64,000 nucleotides of DNA, from NCBI GenBank assembly GCA_963815185.1, contig CAWFGC010000004.1, positions 186,001-250,000 on the forward strand, given 5' to 3'. Below the pieces are notes generated by a model. That model was given only the letters and a program-made list of their open reading frames with translations, was not told where the DNA came from and ran no database searches. This document shows positions 9,011-18,360 of the stretch, one piece after another (the first letter of the stretch is position 1; the number at the start of each line of letters is the position of its first letter). Source of the stretch: SHZL01 sp963815185 (GTDB taxonomy: Bacteria; Pseudomonadota; Gammaproteobacteria; Xanthomonadales; SZUA-36). The position numbers and the translations under genes were made by a program.

Positions 9011-9805
9011 ATGTCGTACGAAACCGTTCTGGTTGAGAAAAAAGAAAACTACGCGATTATCACGTTCAATCGCCCAAGCAAATTCAACGCCGCCAATGCC
9101 CAGCTTTTTGCTGACCTGACGGCCGCCGTCAACGCGCTGGATGCCGATGAGGACGTCGGTTGTATCATCCTCACCGGCCAAACCTTCACCCATCCCAAGA
9201 AGGGCACGCCGTACCATGTGTTCTCCGCCGGCGCCGACGTCGAGCAGTTTTCCCGCATTGGCGAAGTCGAAGCGGGCTATGAGTTCATCAAGGTCTGTTT
9301 CGAGCCGTTCAAAGCGATCGAAAACTCGGAAACCCCGGTGATCGCCGCAGTCAATGGTTCCGCCTTCGGTTTCGGTTTCGAGATCCAGGGCTGCTGTGAC
9401 TTCTCCTTCGCCAGCACCAATGCCCGATTCGCGCTGAAGGAACTCAATCACGGTGCGATTCCGGCCTGGGCCATTACCCGCGGTGTCGAGCGCTATGGCA
9501 ACAGCACGATTGCGTACCTGGCGATGAGCACCAAGGAACTGGACCCTGCCGAAGCCAGACGTTTGGGTATTGTCGTCGATGTATTCGAGGCCGACCAGTT
9601 GCTGCCAGAAGTGGAAGCCCTGGCGGCGCGCGTTGCCAGTAACAGCAAATACGGCAAAACCTATGTCAAGCGCCTGTTGAACCGCAACAATATGGAGCAG
9701 TATCAGGATGCAGAGCGCTTCATGCCTGCGGTTTTTGCATCAAAATTCATGCAAAAAGCCTTTGCCCGGTTCCTCGAGGGCGAAACCAAGAACGTCAAGA
9801 ACTGA
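9011..9805 (+). CDS. Enoyl-CoA hydratase/isomerase-family protein
   Basis: The 264-residue crotonase has ITFNRPSKFNAANAQ, an HVFSAGADVEQF oxyanion loop and NGSAFGFGFEIQG. Glu is kept at the first catalytic position (GFGFEIQ) and in FALKELNHGAIPAWAI at the second. The loop around TFTHPKKGTPYHV is longer than usual, which may enlarge the acyl pocket. It lies between the IpdAB-like gene and the FadB-like gene, with 8 bases to the latter. Hydration of a 2-enoyl-CoA is the likely activity; the precise substrate is unknown. Confidence 0.87.
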   Translation: MSYETVLVEKKENYAIITFNRPSKFNAANAQLFADLTAAVNALDADEDVGCIILTGQTFTHPKKGTPYHVFSAGADVEQFSRIGEVEAGYEFIKVCFEPFKAIENSETPVIAAVNGSAFGFGFEIQGCCDFSFASTNARFALKELNHGAIPAWAITRGVERYGNSTIAYLAMSTKELDPAEARRLGIVVDVFEADQLLPEVEALAARVASNSKYGKTYVKRLLNRNNMEQYQDAERFMPAVFASKFMQKAFARFLEGETKNVKN

Positions 9806-9813
9806 GGACGGTT

Positions 9814-11976
9814 ATGACAAACACGATCTATGCGGGGGAATCGCTGTGTATCACCAAGGCCGGCAACGGTGTCGCACACCTGGTGTTCGACCGCAAGTCC
9901 GAGTCGGTTAACAAATTCGACCGTTTGGCGGTCGCTGAATTTACCTCTGCCCTGGACAAACTGGAAGCCGAGGCGGATGTCGCTGGCTTGATCGTGAGCA
10001 GTGCCAGGAATGCGTTTGTCGTGGGCGCCGATATTGCCGAGTTTGCAACGTTATTCGGCCAGACGGGTGACCATGTTGCAGATCATTTGCGCCCCAACAG
10101 CGATAATTTTCGCCGTCTGGAAAAGCTGGATTATCCGGTCGTTGTTGCCATCAACGGTTTTGCTTTGGGCGGTGGTTTGGAAGTTTGCCTGGCCGGTGAT
10201 GTCAGGATAGCGTCGGAATCAGCGCGCGTCGGCTTGCCGGAGACCGGCCTGGGGATTATCCCGGGCTGGGGAGGCACCGCCCGGCTGCCGCGCATCGTGG
10301 GTGTGCAAACCGCACTGGAATGGATTACTTCAGGGCGCCAATACGACGCCCGGGTTGCACTCGATTCGGGAGTAGTGGATTTTGTCGTGCCTGCAGATGA
10401 GCTGATGTCAAAAGCCGAACAGGTCATCGCTGATTGCAGGAGCGGTGCTTTGGATTACACGGTGGCGCGCGCCCGAAAGGAATCCACGGCTGCTGAGTTT
10501 GTAACTGAAGCCGACGCTGTTGGCGAAGAATGGAACGCGAATGTGGCCAGCAAGTTTGGCGCGCATTATCCGGCGCAGGGCTTTGCCACACAGTCGGTAT
10601 TGCGTGGCCTGGACAAGTCACTGGATGAAGCATTGGAGATTGAATGCCAGTGCTTTGTGGCCGCATTCCAAACCGATCAGGCAAAAGCCCTGGTTGGAAA
10701 CTTCCTGTCGGACCAGTACCTGATGAAGTGCGCCAAGGATCGCGCCAGGAACGTTGCAGCGCCGGCGGCCCTGGTTGGCGTCCTGGGTGCGGGCATCATG
10801 GGCGGCGGCATCGCCTACCAGTCCGCCCTGACGGGCACGCCGGCAATCATGAAAGATATCGTCCAGGAAGGCCTTGACCTGGGGATGCGCGAAGCCGCGA
10901 ATTTGCTTTCCAGGCAAGTGAAAAGCGGCCGCATGACCGAGGAGAAAAAAGCAGCGGTTCTTGCTTCGATCACGCCTGCTTTGGAATACGGTGATGATTT
11001 CAAAACCATCGACGTGCTGATCGAGGCGGTGGTGGAAAACGTCAAGGTCAAGCACGCGGTGCTGACCGAGGTCGAAAGCCGAATGGATCCGTCGGCCATC
11101 ATTTGCTCCAACACCTCCACGCTGCCCATCACGGACCTGGCCAGGCCTTTGGCGCGGCCGCAGCAGTTTTGCGGCATGCATTTTTTCAACCCGGTGCATG
11201 CCATGCCCCTGGTTGAAATCATTCGGGGCGCCAGGACTTCGGAGGAAACCATCGACCGGGCCGTGGCCTTTGCCTTATCCCTGAAGAAGAAACCCATCGT
11301 CGTCAACGATTGCCCGGGCTTCCTGGTCAATCGTGTGTTGTTTGCCTATTTTGCCGGCTTCCTGCGTCTGGTATACGACGGAGCTGATTACGCACTGGTT
11401 GACCAGGCGATGGAACAATGGGGCTGGCCCATGGGCCCGGCCTACCTGGCGGACGTTGTCGGCCTGGACACCATGCAACACTGTGACGATGTGCTTGCCG
11501 CGGCTTATTCCAGCCGTTTGAAGAGAGACTTCGAGAGTTGGTATCGGCTTGCAATGGACCTGGGCGGTCTGGGTCAGAAAAGCGGCAAGGGCTTTTACAG
11601 TTACGCTACCGTCGATGGCCGGCGCAGTAAGGCGGTGAATGAAGCAGTCAAAGCCAGGATCACCGAGTTGGCCAAACCGGCCAGGGTGTTCACGGAAGCT
11701 GAAATGGTCGAACGCATCATGGTGCCGATGGCGATCGAGATGGCGTGCGCACTGGAAGAACATATTGTTGCCTCACCACAAGAGGCTGATATAGCGCTGC
11801 TATACGGCGTCGGTTTCCCCCGCTTTCGTGGTGGTGTTGCCCGCTGGATGGATGCTGTCGGATTGCAGGCGTTCTGTGATATGGCGGATAAATATGCAGC
11901 CGGCCTGGGACCCTTGTATGAAGTAACGGCGAGACAGCGCGAAATGGCCGCCAAAGGAGAGACCTATTACCGCTAG
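9814..11976 (+). CDS. FadB-like bifunctional enoyl-CoA hydratase/3-hydroxyacyl-CoA dehydrogenase
   Basis: The 720-residue multifunctional beta-oxidation protein has an N-terminal crotonase domain (about 1-200) with GGGLEVCLAGD and GLPETGLGIIPGWGGT, both Glu present. An NAD-binding domain follows from about residue 325 (GVLGAGIMGGG), then the 3HCDH segment HFFNPVHAMPLVEIIRG with the catalytic His, NDCPGFLVNRVLFAYF, and a second 3HCDH C domain. It would hydrate a 2-enoyl-CoA and oxidise the 3-hydroxyacyl-CoA with NAD. GAGG precedes the ATG. The stop codon TAG (11974-11976) lies inside the terminal repeat of the palindromic element that follows, so that element abuts or slightly rewrites the C-terminus. 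Confidence 0.93.
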   Translation: MTNTIYAGESLCITKAGNGVAHLVFDRKSESVNKFDRLAVAEFTSALDKLEAEADVAGLIVSSARNAFVVGADIAEFATLFGQTGDHVADHLRPNSDNFRRLEKLDYPVVVAINGFALGGGLEVCLAGDVRIASESARVGLPETGLGIIPGWGGTARLPRIVGVQTALEWITSGRQYDARVALDSGVVDFVVPADELMSKAEQVIADCRSGALDYTVARARKESTAAEFVTEADAVGEEWNANVASKFGAHYPAQGFATQSVLRGLDKSLDEALEIECQCFVAAFQTDQAKALVGNFLSDQYLMKCAKDRARNVAAPAALVGVLGAGIMGGGIAYQSALTGTPAIMKDIVQEGLDLGMREAANLLSRQVKSGRMTEEKKAAVLASITPALEYGDDFKTIDVLIEAVVENVKVKHAVLTEVESRMDPSAIICSNTSTLPITDLARPLARPQQFCGMHFFNPVHAMPLVEIIRGARTSEETIDRAVAFALSLKKKPIVVNDCPGFLVNRVLFAYFAGFLRLVYDGADYALVDQAMEQWGWPMGPAYLADVVGLDTMQHCDDVLAAAYSSRLKRDFESWYRLAMDLGGLGQKSGKGFYSYATVDGRRSKAVNEAVKARITELAKPARVFTEAEMVERIMVPMAIEMACALEEHIVASPQEADIALLYGVGFPRFRGGVARWMDAVGLQAFCDMADKYAAGLGPLYEVTARQREMAAKGETYYR

Positions 11977-12157
11977 CCTGCATATTGCACCAGTCCTCTA
12001 CTGCGACGGTCCAGAGGCACGCCCTGGCTGGCTTTCGCTCGGTCGGAGTGCTCGACATAGTGTCGACTATGCCTGCGCGCTCCTCGGTCGTGAAAGCCAG
12101 CCATGACGCACCTCTGAACAGTCTCGCTACGTGGACTGGTGCAATATGCAGGCTAGC
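11972..12157. repeat. 186-bp imperfect palindrome with 25-bp perfect terminal inverted repeats
   Basis: Positions 11972-11996 and 12133-12157 are perfect reverse complements over 25 bases; the core of the end is CTAGCCTGCATATTGCACC. The interior is also largely self-complementary: GGCTGGCTTTC near 12027-12037 matches GAAAGCCAGCC near 12092-12102, and the centre is CATAGT-GTCG-ACTATG. The whole unit could form one long hairpin. The left end supplies the TAG stop of the FadB-like gene. Related ends occur at 19741-19762 and 44283-44305. No transposase is present. It is a MITE-like or REP-like element, possibly also acting as a terminator. Confidence 0.85.
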
Positions 12158-12174
12158 AAACGCAGGAGTAAATA

Positions 12175-12738
12175 GTGGCCGACTTATCACCACCCGCAGC
12201 ACGGAAATTGGCGCAGACCCGGTCGATTACCTGTACGGGGTATGAGCGTGAGGATGGTCTTTGGGATATTGAAGCGCATCTCATCGATACCAAGCCGTTT
12301 GACGTGCATCAGCCAAGGTTTGGCGTTCCCAAGACCGCCGGACAACCACTGCACGAGATGAAAATCCGGGTCACCATCGATAGTGAAATGTCCATTCACG
12401 GCGCAGAGGCCGCGACAATCACTGCGCCTTTTGACCCCTGTGCCATACCACCAACAGTCTTCCCCAAGCTCCAGGGTCTTTCATTCAAGAAGGGTTGGAA
12501 ACACGATGTAGCCAAAATCATGGGCGGCACCAAAGGCTGCACCCATTTACGTGAACTGCTCGGAGTCCTGGCTACAGTTGCTTATCAGACCGTGGTGTCT
12601 TCCGACGGCTATTTTGCAAAAATCGATAGCGGCGAGATCGAGCCCTTTTTCATCGGCACCTGCTATAGCTACGAACAGAGTGGGCCGGTAATTGAAAAAC
12701 TGTACCCGGATTTTTATAAACCACCGGAAAAGCGTTGA
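12175..12738 (+). CDS. DUF2889-family protein
   Basis: The protein has 187 residues from a GTG start, with AGGAG nearby upstream. It shows the DUF2889 pattern: RSITCTGYEREDGLWDIEAHL near the N-terminus, then MKIRVTIDSEMSIHGAEA, and a GGTKGCTHLRELLG motif with conserved Cys and His around residue 120. The biochemical function of the family is not known to me. In this window it sits between beta-oxidation genes (FadB-like upstream, crotonase downstream), so a role tied to acyl-CoA metabolism is likely only by association. No signal peptide or membrane segment is seen. Confidence 0.85.
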   Translation: MADLSPPAARKLAQTRSITCTGYEREDGLWDIEAHLIDTKPFDVHQPRFGVPKTAGQPLHEMKIRVTIDSEMSIHGAEAATITAPFDPCAIPPTVFPKLQGLSFKKGWKHDVAKIMGGTKGCTHLRELLGVLATVAYQTVVSSDGYFAKIDSGEIEPFFIGTCYSYEQSGPVIEKLYPDFYKPPEKR

Positions 12739-12756
12739 TGATCAGGGAGAACCGAC

Positions 12757-13575
12757 GTGACCGATGATGCACGCTTCGATTTGAAAAACGACCTGGTTCT
12801 GTTGGAAAAAGAAGGGCGCCTGGCGACGATTACCATCAATCGCCCCAGGAAGCTCAACGCGCTCAACCTGGACCTGATGAACGAGTTCGGGCAGGTGTTG
12901 GAGGCTCTCCGTCGCGATGACGAAATCTCAGTCGTTATCATCACTGGTGCCGGGAAGTGCTTTTCCGCAGGCGCAGATCTGGAGTTCTTGCATTCCCTGG
13001 GTACGCCGGAACGGTTCAGAACGGTACTGAAAGAATATTGGCACAGGAATTTCGACGCCATCGAGAGCATGGAAAAACTGTTTATTGCCGCGATCAACGG
13101 TCCTGCGATAGGCGGTGCGGTGGAGATGGCGCTGGCTTGTGATTTGAGGGTCGCCGCCGAAAGTACAACGATTTCCCTGCCGGAAATAAGATACGGGCTG
13201 ATACCCGACTCCGGTGGAACCAATCGACTGGCCAGGCAGATTGGTCTTGCACAGGCGAAGGAACTGGTCTTTTCCGCTGAATCGATTGGCAGTAGTGAAG
13301 CCATCCGGCTGGGTTTGGTGAACAAGGTTTTTCCCGACGACGGTTTCATCCAGGCCGTGAAAACCTATGCACAGAAATTCCTCGATAAATCACCCGCCGC
13401 GTTGGGGCTGGGAAAGCTTGCCATTAACAGGAGTCTGGATCTGGACACGCGCGCAGGTTTGGATGACGCGGCAATGGTTCAGTCCCTGCTTTTGAGCAGT
13501 GAAGAATATCAACAGGCAATCCGGGTCTTTTTGGTGAAAAGCGCAGGAAGGCATCATCCAAAGCCCAAGGAGTAA
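12757..13575 (+). CDS. Enoyl-CoA hydratase
   Basis: The 272-residue crotonase (GTG start) has ITINRPRKLNALNLDL, GKCFSAGADLEF and both catalytic Glu residues, in GGAVEMALACD and LPEIRYGLIPDSGGTNRL. It should hydrate a 2-enoyl-CoA. The unusual early segment EYWHRNFDAIESMEK replaces the usual LxxxxxPVIAAV lead-in, followed by KLFIAAINGPAIGG. It is tightly spaced between the DUF2889 gene (18 bases) and the acyl-CoA ligase (10 bases), which indicates one transcript. Confidence 0.9.
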   Translation: MTDDARFDLKNDLVLLEKEGRLATITINRPRKLNALNLDLMNEFGQVLEALRRDDEISVVIITGAGKCFSAGADLEFLHSLGTPERFRTVLKEYWHRNFDAIESMEKLFIAAINGPAIGGAVEMALACDLRVAAESTTISLPEIRYGLIPDSGGTNRLARQIGLAQAKELVFSAESIGSSEAIRLGLVNKVFPDDGFIQAVKTYAQKFLDKSPAALGLGKLAINRSLDLDTRAGLDDAAMVQSLLLSSEEYQQAIRVFLVKSAGRHHPKPKE

Positions 13576-13585
13576 GACCCCGCAA

Positions 13586-15133
13586 GTGAAAGCCCAGATC
13601 AACATTGGGCAAATCATCTCAAAGCGTGCCTGGATGCACCCGGGCAAGCTGGCTGTCAATGATGCGCTGGCGGATCACCGCTATGTCTACGGCGAATTGA
13701 ACTCCCGCGTTAACCGGGTCTGCGGTGCGCTGGGCTCTCTTGGCCTGGTGAAAGGGGACCGGGTGGCGCTGCTGGCCTATAACGGTCATGAATTCCTGGA
13801 AACATTCTTTGCGATTGCCAAAACGGGCCTGGTCGCAGTGCCCATCAATTGGCGGTTCACGGCTCCGGAGATTTCGTACATATTGAAGGACTGCGGCGTC
13901 AAGGCCCTCGTTTTCGATTCGGAGTTTTCCGCCACTGTAAAAGAAATTCAGGAAAAGGGCAGGGCTGGCAGCGGCATCGGACATTGGCTCGAAATCCGCG
14001 GGAGCAAAGCGGATTTTGCCCGCAATTACGAGCAGCTGATTTCATCGCAAGGAGCAGAAGAACCCACAGTAGCGACGGCGGGCGAAGACAATCTCTTTGT
14101 CATGTATACATCGGGAACCACCGGTCTGCCCAAGGGGGCGGTGCATACCCATAATTCTCTGTTCTGGTCGGTTTTGAATTACTCCGTTACTGCAGGGATG
14201 TATTTCAATGACACCCATCTGGTGTGTTTGCCTCTGTTCCATATTGCTGCTTTGGTCGGTGCCGTGACTGCGCTTTACAATGGCAATTCCCTGGTTGTTC
14301 TGCGCAGCTTCGATCCGCAAAAAAGCTGGTCGTTGATCCTGGATGAGAAGATATCGACGTCGTTCGCCGTACCGGCCATGCTCAACTTCATGATGCGGGT
14401 ACCGGACTTCGAAAAATATGACTGGTCATCGCTGCGTTGGTTTATGAGTGGCGGTGCGCCACTGCCCGTCGAGACCATTCAGGCCTATAAAAAGGTCGGC
14501 ATCGACGTCACCCAGGCATTTGGCATGACCGAAGCCTGTGGGGCGGTCTGCATGGTTGGGCCCGAGGATGGCATGCGCAAAGCAGGCACCGTGGGCAAAG
14601 CCTATTTCCACACCGAACTGCGCATCGTCAATCCTGATGGTGAGGATTTGCCCGCGGGCGTGGAAGGCGAAATCATCGTCCGCAGTCCAACCATCATGAA
14701 GGAATATTGGAACCGCCCGGAAGAAACCGCAGAGGCTATTCGAGAGGGTTGGTATCACACCGGCGATATCGGCGTGCAGGACGAAGAGGGCTTTATCACC
14801 ATCAAGGATCGTATCAGGGACATGATTATTTCCGGTGGTGAAAACGTCTATCCGGCCGAGGTCGAGATGGTCCTGATGCAGCACCCTGACATTCTGGATG
14901 CCGCCGTTATTGGCCAGGAAAGCAAAACGTGGGGCGAAAGCCCTTTTGCGGTCATAGTCTCAAAATCGGCTGACTTGTCCGGGCCTGAAGTGATGTCACA
15001 TTGCGATGGAAAGCTGGCGAGATTCAAGTTACCCAAGGCCGTCGCATTTGTCGATGAACTTCCGCGTAATGCGACCGGCAAGGTATTGAAAAGGGTGCTG
15101 CGGGAACAGTTCCCGGGCCCGGCCTTAGAGTAA
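13586..15133 (+). CDS. AMP-forming acyl-CoA ligase
   Basis: The 515-residue ANL-superfamily ligase converts a carboxylic acid, ATP and CoA to an acyl-CoA. Motifs in order are the P-loop YTSGTTGLPKGAVHTH (about residue 175), FGMTEACGA (A5), WYHTGDIG (A7), KDRIRDMIISGGENVYP (A8) and PRNATGKVLKRVLRE with the A10 catalytic Lys. It is complete and intact, unlike several other genes here. It starts at GTG with AAGGAG a little upstream. It would supply CoA thioester for the acyl-CoA dehydrogenase encoded next. Confidence 0.92.
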   Translation: MKAQINIGQIISKRAWMHPGKLAVNDALADHRYVYGELNSRVNRVCGALGSLGLVKGDRVALLAYNGHEFLETFFAIAKTGLVAVPINWRFTAPEISYILKDCGVKALVFDSEFSATVKEIQEKGRAGSGIGHWLEIRGSKADFARNYEQLISSQGAEEPTVATAGEDNLFVMYTSGTTGLPKGAVHTHNSLFWSVLNYSVTAGMYFNDTHLVCLPLFHIAALVGAVTALYNGNSLVVLRSFDPQKSWSLILDEKISTSFAVPAMLNFMMRVPDFEKYDWSSLRWFMSGGAPLPVETIQAYKKVGIDVTQAFGMTEACGAVCMVGPEDGMRKAGTVGKAYFHTELRIVNPDGEDLPAGVEGEIIVRSPTIMKEYWNRPEETAEAIREGWYHTGDIGVQDEEGFITIKDRIRDMIISGGENVYPAEVEMVLMQHPDILDAAVIGQESKTWGESPFAVIVSKSADLSGPEVMSHCDGKLARFKLPKAVAFVDELPRNATGKVLKRVLREQFPGPALE

Positions 15134-15170
15134 GCAATGGAGATTGCCCGCACTGAAAATAGGTGAATAG

Positions 15171-17009
15171 ATGTCAGGCATATTGGTTGATGATCGCGAT
15201 TTGAAATTCGTCCTGTTCGATTTGCTGGGCGTCCAGGATTTGACCCGGCACGAACGTTTCGAGCATATCGACCAGGAAATCATGGAGATGCTGCTTGACG
15301 AGGCGAAGAAATTTGCCGAGCAGCGCCTCTTCCCGCTTAACCTGAAGGGGGACAAAGTCGGGGCGAAGTACGAAGATGGTCAGGTCCACGCTGTGCCGGG
15401 AACGCGGGAGGCGTTCCAGGAGTTTGTGCAGAGCGGCTGGCTGACCAAGTGTGAAGATCCGGAACTGGGCGGCCAGGGGCTTCCGGTAATCATCAAATTC
15501 GCCACCCACGAAATGTTCATGGCCGCGAATTTTCCGTTCATGTGTTACGTCAACCTGACCCATGATGCGGCAAAATTGATCGAGCTTTTTGGCGATGATG
15601 ACCAGAAAGCGATCTACATGGAAAAAATGTATGCAGGCGAATGGACCGGTACGATGGCGCTCACCGAATCGGGTGCCGGTTCAGATGTGGGTGCGATCAA
15701 AACCCGCGCAATTCCTGCCGATGACGGCACTTACCGCTTGAAGGGACAGAAAATCTATATCACCAATGGCGAGCACGATATCGCCGAAAACATCGTGCAC
15801 CTGGTGTTGGCACGAATCGAGGGCGACCCGCCCGGGACCCAGGGCTTGTCGATTTTCATTGTGCCCAAATTCCGGCTGGACACGGACGGCAGCCCCGGCG
15901 CTCGCAATGACGTGAATTGTATTGGCATCGAGCACAAGATGGGGCTTCATGCTTCGCCCACCACGTCCCTGTCCTTCGGCGATAACGATGAGTGTCATGC
16001 CTGGTTGCTCGGACAGCCTCGTGAAGGCATCAAAATCATGTTCCACATGATGAATCAATCACGACTGGAGGTAGGACTTTTTGGGCTGGGCATCTGTTCG
16101 GTGTCCTATTGCCACGCGCTCGCCTTCGCGAAGGCAAGACTGCAGGGGCATGCTATTGATGGTGGAAGCGAGCAGGTGGCGATCGTTAATCACCCCGATG
16201 TTCGGCGTAATCTTATGACCATGAAAGCCTACGTCGAAGGCTTGAGGGCAATGTTGTACTACTGCGGCTATGCCATGGATCGCGCCGAACTTGCCGCCGA
16301 AAGCGATGAGCGGGAAAAGTGGCAGGGCGTCGTCGATCTGCTGATTCCCCTGGCCAAAGCGCATGCAACCGAGAAAGGTGTACGGCTGTCATCCCTGGCC
16401 TTGCGCGTTTATGGCGGCGCCGGATATACCTGCCAATATCCAATCGAGCAGTACATGCGCGACTCCAAGGTTGCCTGCATATTTGAAGGGACCACAGGCA
16501 TCCAGGCGATAGACTTTGCGCTGCGGAAGGTGCCGATGAAGGGAGGAGCGGTGTTCAGGGCGTTTCTCGACGACATGGATGAGGTCATCAACCAAGCCGG
16601 TGCGCGGCCGGATTGGCGCCGCTACGCCGAACAGTTGCGCAAAACACGGGATTTTCTGGGCGGGTTGCCGAATCATCTGGCCGGCGAAGAAAAATCGAAC
16701 GGCCCACGCAACCTGTTGCTGGCCGCCACATCCCTGTTGGACGCGTCGGCTGACACCTTCGTTGCCTATTTTCTGCTATGGAGCGCGATGGTTGCGGAGG
16801 AGAAAATCGCTGCGAAAGGCGGTTTGCCCCAAAACCCGGAAGCATTGACCGATGCACTTGAACACGACCCCGAACTGGCCCATCTGGCAGGCAAACTCGA
16901 AAGCGCGCGTTATTTTATATCCCATGTTCTGCCGGTTGTCGATGGTCTAATGGCCGCCATGAGCTGGAGAGATACATCGGCATGCACCATTGCTGATGCT
17001 TCGTTCTGA
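15171..17009 (+). CDS. Acyl-CoA dehydrogenase, about 600-aa type with C-terminal extension
   Basis: The 612-residue FAD-dependent dehydrogenase belongs to the long bacterial class (FadE5/AcdA-like). Landmarks are TMALTESGAGSDVGAIKTRA (FAD/substrate loop, about residue 160), KIYITNGEHDI, IEHKMGLHASPTTSLSFGD, and RVYGGAGYTCQYPIEQYMRDSKVACIFEGTTGIQAID, where the Glu of FEGT is the probable catalytic base. About 130 extra C-terminal residues follow, typical of this class. It would introduce a 2,3-double bond into an acyl-CoA. ATG 15171 is preceded by AGGTG. It is the last gene of the + strand operon. Confidence 0.92.
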   Translation: MSGILVDDRDLKFVLFDLLGVQDLTRHERFEHIDQEIMEMLLDEAKKFAEQRLFPLNLKGDKVGAKYEDGQVHAVPGTREAFQEFVQSGWLTKCEDPELGGQGLPVIIKFATHEMFMAANFPFMCYVNLTHDAAKLIELFGDDDQKAIYMEKMYAGEWTGTMALTESGAGSDVGAIKTRAIPADDGTYRLKGQKIYITNGEHDIAENIVHLVLARIEGDPPGTQGLSIFIVPKFRLDTDGSPGARNDVNCIGIEHKMGLHASPTTSLSFGDNDECHAWLLGQPREGIKIMFHMMNQSRLEVGLFGLGICSVSYCHALAFAKARLQGHAIDGGSEQVAIVNHPDVRRNLMTMKAYVEGLRAMLYYCGYAMDRAELAAESDEREKWQGVVDLLIPLAKAHATEKGVRLSSLALRVYGGAGYTCQYPIEQYMRDSKVACIFEGTTGIQAIDFALRKVPMKGGAVFRAFLDDMDEVINQAGARPDWRRYAEQLRKTRDFLGGLPNHLAGEEKSNGPRNLLLAATSLLDASADTFVAYFLLWSAMVAEEKIAAKGGLPQNPEALTDALEHDPELAHLAGKLESARYFISHVLPVVDGLMAAMSWRDTSACTIADASF

Positions 17010-17073
17010 AATTGTGCCCGAGACCGGGAGGTGCATTCTCTCCTGTTGTAAATAGATGTGGCCCGAAGGCGCT

Positions 17074-17298
17074 TCAGGTCTGTCGAAAGTCAAAAACGAT
17101 TTTGTCTTTTTGCAGGTGCAGGCGGCTGATGTCCTTGTCCTTGCTCAGTTCCCTGATCAGAACGGTCAGCGGTTCCTTACCGGTCAAGTACGTTTTTGGC
17201 GGCCGGATTTTCCTGATTTCCGCATCACCGTGCATGATGTGGTAAAGGAAAACCTCTTCGTCCGAGGCGCTGCCCTGTTCCGTGGTGCAGTGACACAA
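17074..17298 (-). pseudogene. Relic of an HMGL-fold carboxyltransferase gene (C-terminal tail only)
   Basis: Reading the - strand gives SASDEEVFLYHIMHGD, then IRKIRPPKTYLTGKEPL and ELSKDKDISRLHLQKDK, ending in FDFRQT and a stop at 17074. This closely matches the last 70 residues of the three carboxyltransferase-like proteins at 31433, 45715 and 61740 (for example LYHIMRGDSEIKKIQPPKHY). Nothing of the preceding 430 residues is found upstream. This is the 3' stub of a fourth copy, left by deletion, next to the toxin-antitoxin island. Confidence 0.8.
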
Positions 17299-17456
17299 AC
17301 CCTTTTCGTCTCCCGGGTGGCCACAAGGAAGGAAACAGGCACGATAGATGCGCCATTAAGTGGTTGTCCTCACTCTTCTTTAACCTGAACGACTGAGACC
17401 GAATTTGGTGACCAAGAAAGATTCAGGCGATTTTCAAAATACAATGTTGCTGACAT

Positions 17457-17881
17457 TTACACGCGGGGAACAAGCTTTACTCCCGCCGCCTCTGCCGAAG
17501 ATTTCAGCTTCTTGTCCTGGGTCGCCAGCGCGATATTTCTTCTCAATGCCAGTTCGAGATAAAGGGCATCATAGGAGGTCAGGGTGTATTGCCGACACAA
17601 ATGCAAAACGTGACCCATGTTGGTCATGGGTAAATGATCCGTCCGACGGGGAGCTGAGACAGGATATGCATGGCCTGATCGACTTTTTCCGGCAAGATGC
17701 GCTTTCTTCTTTCTGCCTGAAACAAAACATTTGCCACCTCGGCCGGCCAGATGGCCGGCACGACTGCCGTGGTACCCTTTTCCTGAATCAGGCCGCGCAC
17801 CGATCTAGTATAGGCGTTAAACTCATCTTCAAAAAACCACCCGGAGGCAACCGAGCAGTCGAGTACAAAATAGCCTGCCAT
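17457..17881 (-). CDS. PIN-domain toxin (VapC-like), one apparent frameshift
   Basis: The N-terminus MAGYFVLDCSVASGWFFEDE carries the first acidic PIN residue, and PAIWPAEVANVL carries the Glu. The frame stops at 17624, but the missing C-terminal part continues in another frame: HVLHLCRQYTLTSYDALYLELA, then NIALATQDKKL and a TAA at 17457-17459. With one base restored near 17630 it forms a complete PIN RNase of about 140 residues with all four acidic positions. Its start directly abuts the stop of the Phd-type antitoxin gene upstream, a normal toxin-antitoxin order. The toxin would cleave RNA when freed from the antitoxin. Confidence 0.8.
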
Positions 17882-18124
17882 TTATCTGCGGCCCATGTTT
17901 TTCAATTTCGCAATTGACAGGTCCTTGCCGAGACGAGTGCCCGATCGGATCTCATCCATTTCGGCGAATAACCGCTCGATGTGCTCCTGGGAGGGGCGAA
18001 TGGCAGGGACCAGCTTCACCAGGGGTTTGTCATGGCGGGTGACGATGATTTCCTCGCCCTTTGCGGAGCGCTCGGCCAATTCCGAAAAGTGGGACTTGGC
18101 ATAGGTAAGAGCGACTTTGCTCAT
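17882..18124 (-). CDS. Phd/YefM-family antitoxin
   Basis: The 80-residue protein begins MSKVALTYAKSHFSELAERSAKGEEIIVTRHDKPLVKLVP, the Phd/YefM fold used for DNA binding and dimerisation; the C-terminal third is the expected toxin-neutralising tail. It is immediately followed by the PIN toxin gene with no spacer. A strong - strand promoter with repeat sites overlaps its upstream region (18151-18186), which fits autoregulation by the antitoxin. Confidence 0.9.
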   Translation of the reverse strand: MSKVALTYAKSHFSELAERSAKGEEIIVTRHDKPLVKLVPAIRPSQEHIERLFAEMDEIRSGTRLGKDLSIAKLKNMGRR

Positions 18125-18150
18125 TGCTGTTCTCCATGGATCAACTAGTT

Positions 18151-18186
18151 ACTGGTCATTATATGATCTGGCCAGTGACTGGTCAA
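18151..18186 (-). promoter_or_regulatory. Promoter and operator repeats of the Phd/PIN pair
   Basis: On the - strand, TTGACC (18181-18186) and TATAAT (18158-18163) are separated by exactly 17 bases. ACTGGTCA occurs at 18151-18158 and again at 18178-18185, with the palindrome CTGGCCAG (18168-18175) between them. These repeats cover both promoter hexamers, as expected for toxin-antitoxin autorepression. The antitoxin ATG is about 30 bases downstream. Confidence 0.7.
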
Positions 18187-18360
18187 ATTAGGGCTGTGGG
18201 GTCGGACCAACAAAACCCTATAAGGGATTAGCTCCAAGCGAAGCCCACGGCGAGTGCATACAGTGCATGCCAAGCCAATCGAAGTCGCTTCATCACTCCT
18301 CCTCCGAATGCAAATTGTCGCGCCCTTTGGTGAAGATGGTTTGGGTGAATTATACGACTT

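Noticed and set aside
11717..12202. Reading frame across the palindromic element
   Set aside because: It exists only because the repeat lacks stops in that frame. The product has no family likeness, and similar peptide (ASLHIAPV) arises at the other repeat copy.
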